Part shown: positions 9,278 through 18,198 of the stretch, piece by piece
How positions within the stretch are numbered: the stretch's first letter is position 1
Layout: each line of letters begins with the position of its first letter
DNA from: Nitrososphaerota archaeon
GTDB taxonomy: Archaea > Thermoproteota > Nitrososphaeria > Conexivisphaerales > DTJL01
Reading direction: 5' to 3'
Assembly: GCA_021324115.1 (NCBI GenBank)
Contig: JAJPJS010000025.1
Coordinates: forward strand, 326,343 to 390,342
Length of the DNA: 64,000 nt
The notes under the pieces: generated by a model
What the model saw: the letters and a program-made list of their open reading frames with translations, nothing else
What the model was told of the DNA's origin: nothing
The model's database searches: none
Program-made: the position numbers and the translations under genes

Positions 9278-9664
9278 TTGTTGAGGACGTTGAGCAAGCG
9301 AACCCAGCTTGGAGGTCTTCTATCATTCACGATTCTCTGGGTTTTAAAGGAAAATAGACTGAGCGGGCAGGAACTTGCAGATGAATTGTACAGGCGGAGG
9401 GGCCAAAGGCCGACTCCCGGGACTCTTTATCCCGCCCTCAAAGAACTGCGTGAGAAAGGACTTGCGACAATGGAAAAGAGGGGGCGCTGCACATACTATT
9501 CTCTCACACCTGAAGGTTTAGCCACTGCTTCTGATTTTGCAAATTACCTTTGCCTGGCTTTCCAGGATGTATTCTCACAATCCGGATTCAATCAACAAAT
9601 CTCTTCACATGGTGGCAATGTATTTAGATTAAAGCACACTGACAGATTGGCCTCAGAGCCGTAA
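9278..9664 (+). CDS. PadR-family transcriptional regulator
   Basis: FTILWVLKENRLSGQELADELYRRRGQRPTPGTLYPALKELREKGLATMEKRGRCTYYSLTPEG; start may be TTG 9278, 9281 or 9290. Confidence 0.92.
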   Translation: MLRTLSKRTQLGGLLSFTILWVLKENRLSGQELADELYRRRGQRPTPGTLYPALKELREKGLATMEKRGRCTYYSLTPEGLATASDFANYLCLAFQDVFSQSGFNQQISSHGGNVFRLKHTDRLASEP

Positions 9665-9675
9665 ATCAGAAGAAC

Positions 9676-10230
9676 CTACTGTAACGGTTCTTCCGCCTGT
9701 TCAAGGAGTTCGTCCAAGAGGTCGAGTGTAGCCTGCTCGCCTGCTAGGTCCCTCAGGCTTCCAACATCCACTTCGGCGTTCCTGAGAATCGACAGAACGT
9801 CCATTCTATCCGTGAATCTTCTTTCCTCATCCTGAGTGACTTTGATTAACTTCAGTTTTTGCAGCACCAGAGGACCAGGCTCTTGAAGATAAGAAGGCAG
9901 CCCAAGTATTGTCACCTTTCGTCTCGGGACCGTCTCTTGAGTAAGTATGGCATCAAGCCTGAGTCCCTTTTTGCCTTCGAGTGTTGCGATTCTGTATTTT
10001 GACTCCCAAGCATTATTCAGCCTTTCAACCGTGCAGGAAAGGCCTACCTTTCTGAAAGCTTCCGCGAGTTTCTCAAAATCCTTCGGCTCTGCCTTTATTA
10101 TAACATCTACGTCCACCGTGGTCCGCGGCCTTCCGTAATATGAAACCGCCAGTGCTCCAGTTAATGCATATTCTATTCCCAGTGAATTCAGTTGGGCTAT
10201 CACCCTGCGTACGAAACTTGCATAATTCAA
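9676..10230 (-). CDS. Nucleotidyltransferase (MNT/AbiEii-like)
   Basis: IEYALTGALAVSYYGRPRTTVDVDVIIKAEP, the NTase G...D-x-D signature. Confidence 0.82.
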   Translation of the reverse strand: MNYASFVRRVIAQLNSLGIEYALTGALAVSYYGRPRTTVDVDVIIKAEPKDFEKLAEAFRKVGLSCTVERLNNAWESKYRIATLEGKKGLRLDAILTQETVPRRKVTILGLPSYLQEPGPLVLQKLKLIKVTQDEERRFTDRMDVLSILRNAEVDVGSLRDLAGEQATLDLLDELLEQAEEPLQ

Positions 10231-10436
10231 TTACATTCATCGACTGAACCAGGTGAACGTCGATTCCATACACGCCTTGCGAACATGATCTGATACTCCT
10301 TTTCTGTCAGCCCCGGCTTCGTCTGAACCAATGAATCCCAGCAGATATCCAAGGTGACCGAAGTCATCTCTATTGCCATATGTAGTCTCTCCAAGGGAGA
10401 ATAATCAGCAAACTGGCTCTTGCTCAAACACCGCAT
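10227..10436 (-). CDS. Small partner of the nucleotidyltransferase, candidate antitoxin
   Basis: 69-aa ORF, first gene of a two-gene unit, 4-nt overlap with the NTase. Confidence 0.6.
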   Translation of the reverse strand: MRCLSKSQFADYSPLERLHMAIEMTSVTLDICWDSLVQTKPGLTEKEYQIMFARRVWNRRSPGSVDECN

Positions 10437-10513
10437 CTTTAAACTGTCCAGATTATAAGTTTAATGCAAACCGGGGAAGGGGAAAATTGCCAGCACGATT
10501 CCATGTTTCATGG

Positions 10514-10551
10514 TTGTATTACAAATTCTTATATACAAAGATGTAATACAA
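10514..10551. promoter_or_regulatory. Inverted repeat flanking the TATA box of the vapBC-like operon
   Basis: TTGTATTACA (10514-10523) and TGTAATACAA (10542-10551), perfect 10-bp arms around CTTATATA. Confidence 0.8.
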
Positions 10552-10566
10552 TGAAGCGCGCAAACA

Positions 10567-10749
10567 TTGTCGGTAATCGTAACTGCAAGGATAGACAAAG
10601 AAATGCATAAGGCGGTTAAGCGATACAGGATAAATGTAAGCAAGGTCATGCGGGCTGCTCTTCGAACCGAAATAAAGCGAAGGGAAAAGGCGGCGTTGAA
10701 GGAAAAGCTGTCGGGTGCAAGAAGTATTCTGGCCAAGGCAAAGCAGTGA
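10567..10749 (+). CDS. Ribbon-helix-helix antitoxin (VapB/CcdA-like)
   Basis: VTARIDKEMHKAVKRYRINVSKVMRAALRTEIKRRE; TTG start. Confidence 0.75.
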   Translation: MSVIVTARIDKEMHKAVKRYRINVSKVMRAALRTEIKRREKAALKEKLSGARSILAKAKQ

Positions 10750-10757
10750 TCTAAGAC

Positions 10758-11276
10758 TTGTCAAACCAGACACGCGGAAGGAAATATCTTTTTGACGCTT
10801 CTGCTTTTACTCGTTTCTTGCTATATGGACCGGAACAGAAGGTTAGCTCGCTCATTCACACGATTGCTGTTCTCGATTCGGACCTCATAGATATTGGGCA
10901 GGAAGCTCTCAACAGCATTCAGAATACGAAGCTCAAAAGAATAGAACGATCTAGATTTCTAGACGCATTCGCCCAGTCTCTTCTTCTCGCAGCTAATGTA
11001 AAGATCCTTCCCTTGTATTTGAAAGAAGTGTGCAATCTCGCCATCAAAGAATCCATACCGTTGAAAAACGCATGTTTGATTTATGCAGCTCGCCGCTACA
11101 GACTCAGACTTGTAACAGAATCAGAGGAACTGGAGAGAGTTGCTTCAACTTACTGCAGAGTCGCTAGACTCGACGCTCTGCTCATCGTAAGGCCAAATAC
11201 CGACCAGAATCCTGCAACCGAAGATAAGGAAATGCAAAAGAAGAGTGTGCTAAAGGACGGCGTCCAAGGCCATTAA
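10758..11276 (+). CDS. PIN-domain protein, VapC-like toxin
   Basis: YLFDASAFTRFLLYG N-terminal acidic motif; PIN-like C-terminal acidic positions; directly downstream of the RHH gene. Confidence 0.78.
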   Translation: MSNQTRGRKYLFDASAFTRFLLYGPEQKVSSLIHTIAVLDSDLIDIGQEALNSIQNTKLKRIERSRFLDAFAQSLLLAANVKILPLYLKEVCNLAIKESIPLKNACLIYAARRYRLRLVTESEELERVASTYCRVARLDALLIVRPNTDQNPATEDKEMQKKSVLKDGVQGH

Positions 11277-12104
11277 GACAAAAAGAATTGCCAGATAAGG
11301 AGCCGTGTACTTGAAAAGTCTCCACGCATTGGTCTCATCCGGTCTCCTGATCAACCAAGCGCTCATCACCAAAAGTGGAACGGCCAGCACAGCTGAAGAT
11401 ATCAGGGTAAGCGTATGGAATGGAGAACTCGGCAGAAACGGAAGTGCGATTGTAAACAGGGCTAGGAGGATGCTTGTGCTGGCAACACATCTGATTGCGG
11501 CTTTCACACCCACCACAACGGGTAGCATGGGTATGTTTGCCCTACCGTAGTCTTCTCTGGAATGTATTGCGAGGCTCCAGATGTGTATTGGTGTCCAAAG
11601 AACCACGATTGCCGCAAGGAAGAATGCTGTTATGTCAATCCTTCCGGCCAGAGCTGCGTACCCGACGAATGCAGGCACGCCCCCACTTGGGGCGCCGAGA
11701 ACTATATTCCAGGGGGTCTTTCTCTTCGTGAGTACGTTATACACCACGATGTTGTCGACCAGCCCCAAAAGCAGGATACCAGAATAAATAACTCCCGCCG
11801 GAACTGAAATTATCAATCCAGCTGAGACGAGGCCCATACCATACATCAGTGCATTGTTCGGGAGTATGATGCCAGACGGCAGAGGCCTGTTTCTTGTCCT
11901 GTGCATGAGGATGTCAATGTCTCTGTCTACGTAATTCGTAAGGGAACGAGCGCCCATGCTGCAAAGTGCAACCGAGGCGGTCACATCAGCAAGACGAACG
12001 GGATCGCCAAGGCCGCCAGCCATAATCCCTGCAGCGAAAGCTGTGAATACCAGGAGTGAGACGATGTTTGGGTTGGTAAGTTCCCAGTAACTACGGATAC
12101 TCAT
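11250..12104 (-). CDS. ctaB: Protoheme IX farnesyltransferase (heme O synthase)
   Basis: UbiA fold with NYVDRDIDILMHRTRNRPLPSG and WTPIHIWSLAIHSREDYGRANIPMLPVV. Confidence 0.93.
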   Translation of the reverse strand: MSIRSYWELTNPNIVSLLVFTAFAAGIMAGGLGDPVRLADVTASVALCSMGARSLTNYVDRDIDILMHRTRNRPLPSGIILPNNALMYGMGLVSAGLIISVPAGVIYSGILLLGLVDNIVVYNVLTKRKTPWNIVLGAPSGGVPAFVGYAALAGRIDITAFFLAAIVVLWTPIHIWSLAIHSREDYGRANIPMLPVVVGVKAAIRCVASTSILLALFTIALPFLPSSPFHTLTLISSAVLAVPLLVMSAWLIRRPDETNAWRLFKYTAPYLAILFVLMALDAVL

Positions 12105-12430
12105 GCGACCACCTCTACGGTTGGTTTCGAGGTATTTTTCTCTTCTGCAGAGTTATTCCGGAGATAGCGCATGCTGATAGATGTAATGCGTATTGAAGTA
12201 CTTCTCTGTGTTTGTGAGTTAGCCATCTTCACCTTTTGCCAACATGGAATGAAGTTAGACAGTGAGAAAAACTGAATACGGGAACCCATTTGTGTCTGTG
12301 GACTTTATTTCTAAAGCAATTCGCTAAATGAATAAATGAGTATATGATCTGGAATAATCGGCGATGAAGCTAGCTGGTATTTCTGAACTGTGATGAATGA
12401 CATCAGAGCTGAGCCAAATTTCCATTAAAA

Positions 12431-15400
12431 TCAATGAGGGTTTGTATTTTCGTCTGTGGTAAGCTGGCGCCTATTCCTTCTCGGATTGCCCGGCCACCAA
12501 TTCCACTTCTTCGCCAAGACCATTATGGCTGGCACGAACATCAGCCACACGATGAATGTATCCATGAGAACTCCAAGGGTCAGTGTAAGTCCTATCTGTT
12601 GCAGAAGCTTCACCTGTGAGAGTACAAGTCCGAAGAAAACCGAACCAAGAATTATGCCAAGCACTGTTATCACACCGGCAGTCGTCTCCGCAGTTCTGAT
12701 AAGAGCATCCTCGTCCGAATATCCCTTTGCGACTTCCTCACGAACCCTTGTTATCAGGAATATGTCGTAGTCCATTCCTACCCCCAGCATGGTAGTCACC
12801 AGGAACAACGGGGCGAATATGTAGATACTCAGTCCGGAGAGACCGTAGAATATTATCCACACTATGCCCAGTGTCCAGGTTACACTACTCAGGATCGTTG
12901 CAATAAGTCTCAAGGGAGTGAATACAGACCGGAGCTGAAGAAGAAGGACGACAAATATTGCTGCAACAAGGACTACTATGATCTTGGGAAGAATGCTGAA
13001 GACGTACTGTAGAACGCCGGCGGAGTCGGTCGATATCCCTCCCATGAGGATGGTGTAACCAGGAGCATTCATGGCAGACAGTGTATTTCCCAGAGTCGTA
13101 GCTTCCGAAAGGACCCTGTTACTGAAAGGATCTCCACCGAAGACCACCTTGAAGTAGGTTGTCTCATTATTCTTTGTCAGGTACCCAGATATTGCCTGAG
13201 CGTAAACCGCGCGCTGATCTTCGGGGAGGGAATTGATTGTCGAGACTGGTATGGATGCATTATAGGGTGATACTGGACCATAAACTGCATTAACCCCGGT
13301 CTGATTTCTTATGGTCGACTCGACCCGGGATAGGAGTTGGAGTTCTGCCTGATTGTAAGTGTTGTTGCCGGCGCTGAGGGGTGAGGGGAGACTCACCACC
13401 ACGTACTCCGGGAGCAGGGCGCTGCCGCCGAAGTTATTCGTGAGCTGGTCCAGACCAATCTTGCCTGGGGTGTTGGGCGCCAGTGAAAGAAAATTAACAT
13501 TGACAGGAAGCGTAACCGAAAGAACCACCGCACCAAGAGTGATAAGTACCAGAACCCCAACAACCAGTTTTGGTCGTTTCATACTTCTGCGAGTAATGCC
13601 AGTAAGCCTTGACGGTCTTACCCTAAGGGAATGGCCAGGCCAAAACAGCTTTCCTGAGGCAGATGTCATTGCCGCCGGGAGAAGTGACAGTGAGCAAGCA
13701 AGAATCACCGAGACGACGATAACATTCGCAGAGCCAACGTCACTGAATAGAGGTATGCCCGACAGGGAGAGTGCCAGGTAAGACATCACCACCGTGAGTC
13801 CGCTGGTGAATACTGCTTCACCTGCCCACCTGACGGTCGTAGCGCCAGCGGCTGGAGGGTCACCCTTGAGTTCCTGCCTGAACCTGTTCAGCATCAGTAC
13901 AGCATAATCCGAAGCTAAACCAAGCCCCAGGACGGCTATGATGATGGGACTGATGTAGCTCAAAGTCTGCCCCTGCAACTTCCCCAGAATTATGTCTATG
14001 AGACCGAAACCGACCTCGAGGGCGACTCCGAACATCAGCATCGGTATTAGTGCTGCAACAGGCGAAAGGAAGAAGAGGCCCGTCACGATGACAGCAACCA
14101 GTATCCCGAACGGTAGCGCGATACTTTCGCTGTCTGAAATCACAGCCTGGACGTCATTGTCAAGTATAGAGGTGGAAGTGTAATGAGTTTGAAACCCAGG
14201 GGAATTGGCCGACGTGACCAGTGATTCGAAGAGGGATTGAGCGGACTTTGAAGGAGGATTTTCAAACTGAAGAATCGCCACGGTTGTATTTCCAGAAGGC
14301 GATACGAACTGATTCAGCAAACCCTTTCCCGGGTATACAGGAAGCTGCTCTAAAGACCCGGACCATCCTGATTCACCCGAAAGAATATGATCCGCCGAGG
14401 ATGAAACAGTGAGAGAGCCATTCTGTACCCCATCGACCAGGTTCATTATCGCCGCAGGATTATACTCAAGGTAGAACACCTTGGCAATCCCAACTTCAAT
14501 AGATTGGGCCGTCAGATTTGTCGTGTAAGTCGACAATGCCGGATTCCCGGCTTGCGAGGCGTCGAACACATCGTCCACAAAATCTTGTACGGTGATATTG
14601 TAACCCTTCATTATTGCGTTCGAGAGAGTGTAGTTAGACGAAAAGACCTGACCCAGTATGCTTTTCTGGTATGAGTGTAACAATGTGCTATTTTCAGGCA
14701 CGCCGATGCTGTAAGCGTATGTAGCGAATTCCTGCAGGGTGAGATTGAGGCTCGAAGAAAGCGTACTTGTAAGTGAGGGGTCGTTGGCGATCAGGTTCCT
14801 GACGAAATAATTGATGGAATAAGAAGCCAGCGAGTCGTTAAGGCTGGAATAGTAAGCTCCGAGGGTAAAATCGAGCTGAGGCGAGGGAATCTGTTGGGAA
14901 AGTATGTATGTGGCAAGATTCACAAGTGATGTTGCCGAGGGATCCCTGCCCAGGGAAAAGGCTTGAGATGCCATCGTCGCCTGGGTTTGTGGTAGCCCGG
15001 ACGTGAAGATTCCAAGTGTGACAGAATCCAGCGCGGACTTTGATGCGAAGTCAGTGAGGTTAAATGAGCCTGCCACGGTCTGGATGAAGGTGGACTCGGT
15101 TTGGTTGAGATTTTCTGAAGCGATATACTGGGGTACAGTCTTGTTCACTGCTCCGCTTCCCATTTGTATAAGATTCATTTCGACCGAAGAAGGAGTCATA
15201 CCCTGTGTTTCCGAATACCAGTTCGAATAGAATCCGGAATAGTAAGCAAGTGCAGGCTGGCTGCCGCCGAAACCACCCGTTGACATGATATAGCTTGCGT
15301 TCGCTGCTGAGCTTATTTCGGGAGTAGACATCGAAGATCCAGAAGGTGATGTGAATATCGATGACCATACGGAGAGGTACCCGGACGGAATACCATAGAT

Positions 15401-16000
15401 CAGTCTTGCGGTGGAGTTGACCCGGTCAAGAAGGGAATACTCGGCATGATTAGTGTAGTTGATCTGATTTAACAGCGAAGTGAATGCTGCGGAGGAGTTT
15501 TGTGCTTCAAGGTAGATCTGATGCAGCGACAAGTCCGCGGCAGAAAGGTTCTGACCCAATTCAGTCAACGCCTGTGCGGTGTGGTTGACGAGTACAGATG
15601 TGTTCGAAAAAGCGGTAGGTATGTTGGCTGAGAGTTGGCTGATCAGCGAATATTCAAGGGAATAAACCGAGGTCACATTCTTCAATCCTGCAGACGCAAG
15701 AGAATTGAAGAGTGTCTGGTTCAGCTGTTGATACTTCTGGTAGAATCCGGGTGTCAGAACATTCTGTCCCTGCATTATGACATAGTAGGTGTTGTCAGGC
15801 TGCTGGTAGCTTGAAAACTGAGTTGAAACTATGTTTTCTGCAATCTGCGATTGATTGTTCGAAGTCGGGATGTTTATGGAATAGGAGACGATGTTCGCGG
15901 AGTCCAGCGCAAAAGGCACCATCAAAACCACAATGACGGCCCAGATTGCAAGTATGGGTCTTCTGTGTTTTACCACTAGCCTAGAGTAGCTCTCAAACAA
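12431..16000 (-). CDS. MMPL/RND-family transporter with a large exported domain
   Basis: SPIIIAVLGLGLASDYAVLMLNRFRQEL and LGVGMDYDIFLITRVREE; likely TTG start at 16000 (MFESYSRLVVKHRRP) because the longer ORF overlaps the opposite-strand LysE gene. Confidence 0.9.
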   Translation of the reverse strand: MFESYSRLVVKHRRPILAIWAVIVVLMVPFALDSANIVSYSINIPTSNNQSQIAENIVSTQFSSYQQPDNTYYVIMQGQNVLTPGFYQKYQQLNQTLFNSLASAGLKNVTSVYSLEYSLISQLSANIPTAFSNTSVLVNHTAQALTELGQNLSAADLSLHQIYLEAQNSSAAFTSLLNQINYTNHAEYSLLDRVNSTARLIYGIPSGYLSVWSSIFTSPSGSSMSTPEISSAANASYIMSTGGFGGSQPALAYYSGFYSNWYSETQGMTPSSVEMNLIQMGSGAVNKTVPQYIASENLNQTESTFIQTVAGSFNLTDFASKSALDSVTLGIFTSGLPQTQATMASQAFSLGRDPSATSLVNLATYILSQQIPSPQLDFTLGAYYSSLNDSLASYSINYFVRNLIANDPSLTSTLSSSLNLTLQEFATYAYSIGVPENSTLLHSYQKSILGQVFSSNYTLSNAIMKGYNITVQDFVDDVFDASQAGNPALSTYTTNLTAQSIEVGIAKVFYLEYNPAAIMNLVDGVQNGSLTVSSSADHILSGESGWSGSLEQLPVYPGKGLLNQFVSPSGNTTVAILQFENPPSKSAQSLFESLVTSANSPGFQTHYTSTSILDNDVQAVISDSESIALPFGILVAVIVTGLFFLSPVAALIPMLMFGVALEVGFGLIDIILGKLQGQTLSYISPIIIAVLGLGLASDYAVLMLNRFRQELKGDPPAAGATTVRWAGEAVFTSGLTVVMSYLALSLSGIPLFSDVGSANVIVVSVILACSLSLLPAAMTSASGKLFWPGHSLRVRPSRLTGITRRSMKRPKLVVGVLVLITLGAVVLSVTLPVNVNFLSLAPNTPGKIGLDQLTNNFGGSALLPEYVVVSLPSPLSAGNNTYNQAELQLLSRVESTIRNQTGVNAVYGPVSPYNASIPVSTINSLPEDQRAVYAQAISGYLTKNNETTYFKVVFGGDPFSNRVLSEATTLGNTLSAMNAPGYTILMGGISTDSAGVLQYVFSILPKIIVVLVAAIFVVLLLQLRSVFTPLRLIATILSSVTWTLGIVWIIFYGLSGLSIYIFAPLFLVTTMLGVGMDYDIFLITRVREEVAKGYSDEDALIRTAETTAGVITVLGIILGSVFFGLVLSQVKLLQQIGLTLTLGVLMDTFIVWLMFVPAIMVLAKKWNWWPGNPRRNRRQLTTDENTNPH

Positions 16001-16137
16001 GCCATCAAGAGAAGGCAATTGGTGTCTTTGCTCCGCCTTTCCGCCTTTTTCACAGTATTCTTTATCCCTTATCCATAAATAGAAACGGGTGGCATGCAGG
16101 GTAAGTGGCGGTTCAAACGAACAGGGCGTCGAGATAG

Positions 16138-16716
16138 ATGAATCTATTCGCATCCGCAGCTTTTGGTGCTGGTCTCGCATTTTCCCTTGCAGTGCCTCCC
16201 GGCCCAGTCAACGCAATGATCGCTTCAGCATCTGTGTCTTCTAGTGGAATGTTCAAGGGAACAGCCATAGGGCTGGGCGCCATGACGGCTGACGCAACAT
16301 ATCTTGCCCTGATTCTTCTGGTCCACCAAATCATACCTACCGCTTTAGAACGTCCGTTGGCACTAGTTGGCGGATCATTCCTGATCTTCCTCGGATACTC
16401 CATACTGAGGAAGGAAGGGTCAGGCTTTGCATCCATGACGGGCAGAGGATACGTATCTGGTGTGCTGGTGGGGCTGTCAAATCCATACCAGCTGGGGTGG
16501 TGGCTGACCGCAGGATTGTCGATGGTGGATGCGCTCGGAGTCGCGTCCGCTGCCGGATTCTTCGGTGCCCTTCTCGTTTGGGTGATATTGTTCCCTTTCT
16601 CCCTCAACAGGATAACTCGAAGGTACGGGAGCTATTTTCCGAGGGCAATACGACTGGTTTCCGGTATTGCAGTCATTGCATTCGGTCTATACTTTATCGG
16701 ACTTGCTCTGGTATGA
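16138..16716 (+). CDS. LysE-family translocator
   Basis: FSLAVPPGPVNAMIASAS and related hydrophobic pattern, 192 aa. Confidence 0.9.
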   Translation: MNLFASAAFGAGLAFSLAVPPGPVNAMIASASVSSSGMFKGTAIGLGAMTADATYLALILLVHQIIPTALERPLALVGGSFLIFLGYSILRKEGSGFASMTGRGYVSGVLVGLSNPYQLGWWLTAGLSMVDALGVASAAGFFGALLVWVILFPFSLNRITRRYGSYFPRAIRLVSGIAVIAFGLYFIGLALV

Positions 16717-16722
16717 AAAATA

Positions 16723-17607
16723 TCAGAGCCAGAATCTCACGATCCCGACCCAAAGCTTTCTGTGCCGTATCTTCAAGGATGAATCTGTTCTGTATCCCCT
16801 TTCTTCGAGAAAATTATTCAGCTCACTTGATTCGGTGGTAGCCACGACACCCTCTCCCGGATGGGAGAGAAGCTTGTCTATATGTCCCGCCAATCGCCTA
16901 TACAGTAAAATTATTCGTGCCTTCTTGGCCCCCCTGACTCCATAAGGTGGATTGGTAACGATTCTATTGAACTCATGATCCGGCTCGTACCTCGTGCTGT
17001 CCGCAAGCAGGAGGTCCAATTCTCCATCAACACCTGCAAATTTCGCATTCTTCCGAGCACCACTGAGGTGGTGGCTGTTTATGTCGATGCCAGCAGTCCT
17101 ATGTATACCGAATTTAATCTTAGAATGCAGACCGGCTTCCTTCAGGTAAAGTCTGTCTTCGATGACAATCGTCCCTCCGCCAACGAACGGGTCCAGAAGG
17201 TCACCATCCATCCTCGTCAACAGAAGGAGAGAAGCCGCGGTGGAAGGCATAATGGCAGAAGGATGATTGAATCGCCTGTAATCCCTCTTCCAAAGCTGAG
17301 TGGTGGAATTTACTTTTGCCAGGTCGGACGCCCTGGTGAACACACTCGCCAGTCCGCCTTCCCGTCCCCGGATTTCGGCCGATGCCATTGGCGTGTTTGG
17401 TTCATCCTGTCCTGGAGAAAGCGCAGAGGCGAGTGAAAGCCACTCGGCCGTCCTAATGTGTTTAGCATCCAGATCGGAAAGCCTCTCTTCAGTTCTGAAC
17501 ACAACCAAGCCATCCATCGTCCTGACGACGCTGTACCCCAGGGATTCAAGTTCGAGCTCGGAGCTTCTCTCAAGACCCTTGCAGCAACCCAGCACATACT
17601 CTTCCAT
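16723..17607 (-). CDS. tRNA/rRNA guanine-N2 methyltransferase family (Trm11/Trm14-like)
   Basis: LLDPFVGGGTIVIE, IVTNPPYGVRG catalytic NPPY. Confidence 0.83.
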   Translation of the reverse strand: MEEYVLGCCKGLERSSELELESLGYSVVRTMDGLVVFRTEERLSDLDAKHIRTAEWLSLASALSPGQDEPNTPMASAEIRGREGGLASVFTRASDLAKVNSTTQLWKRDYRRFNHPSAIMPSTAASLLLLTRMDGDLLDPFVGGGTIVIEDRLYLKEAGLHSKIKFGIHRTAGIDINSHHLSGARKNAKFAGVDGELDLLLADSTRYEPDHEFNRIVTNPPYGVRGAKKARIILLYRRLAGHIDKLLSHPGEGVVATTESSELNNFLEERGYRTDSSLKIRHRKLWVGIVRFWL

Positions 17608-17722
17608 TCTGATGAGCCAGTGTGAACAGCCCTTGTAAAGGATTACGCTTTGCGTCGGATTCCAATTCCTTCTCCCATGTTTTTACGATAAAATTAAATG
17701 TAAGCAAAAAAACAGATGTTAT

Positions 17723-18163
17723 GTGATTGAGGAGAGGTCTGCGGGGGCGGTGGTATTTCTTCACAAACCGGACGGGCAGCAGTATCTTCTTCTTGACAAC
17801 GGCGGCAGGCTCGATTTTCCCAAAGGGCAACTTGAAAACGGAGAAACAGAGCTGGATGCTGCAAAGCGAGAAACCAAGGAGGAAACCGGCCTGGATACGG
17901 TATTTATTGATGGATTTCTGGAAAATGTAAGTTACTTCTACTCTAAACCAGGCGGGATTCGAGTGCACAAGATGGTTACATTCTTTATAGCGGAGAGCAA
18001 GTCCGCCGAAGTGAAGATTTCGAAGGAACATCAGGGGTTCGTCTGGTTACCATTCAAGGAGGCACTTCGCCGAGCCTCCTACACGACGACCCGCGCCCTT
18101 CTTGTTAGGGCAGACGACTTCCTGCGCCAGAAGATGCTTCAGAAGAGTCTGGACGCATATTGA
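17723..18163 (+). CDS. NUDIX hydrolase
   Basis: Nudix box GQLENGETELDAAKRETKEETGLD; GTG/TTG start. Confidence 0.92.
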   Translation: MIEERSAGAVVFLHKPDGQQYLLLDNGGRLDFPKGQLENGETELDAAKRETKEETGLDTVFIDGFLENVSYFYSKPGGIRVHKMVTFFIAESKSAEVKISKEHQGFVWLPFKEALRRASYTTTRALLVRADDFLRQKMLQKSLDAY

Positions 18164-18198
18164 AGATTGGCCACCGTTTGTTTACTCTAGATTTAGTT

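Noticed and set aside
16000-16180. N-terminal extension of the MMPL ORF
   Set aside because: Overlaps the opposite-strand LysE start and a promoter-like region; TTG 16000 gives a natural start just before the first TM.
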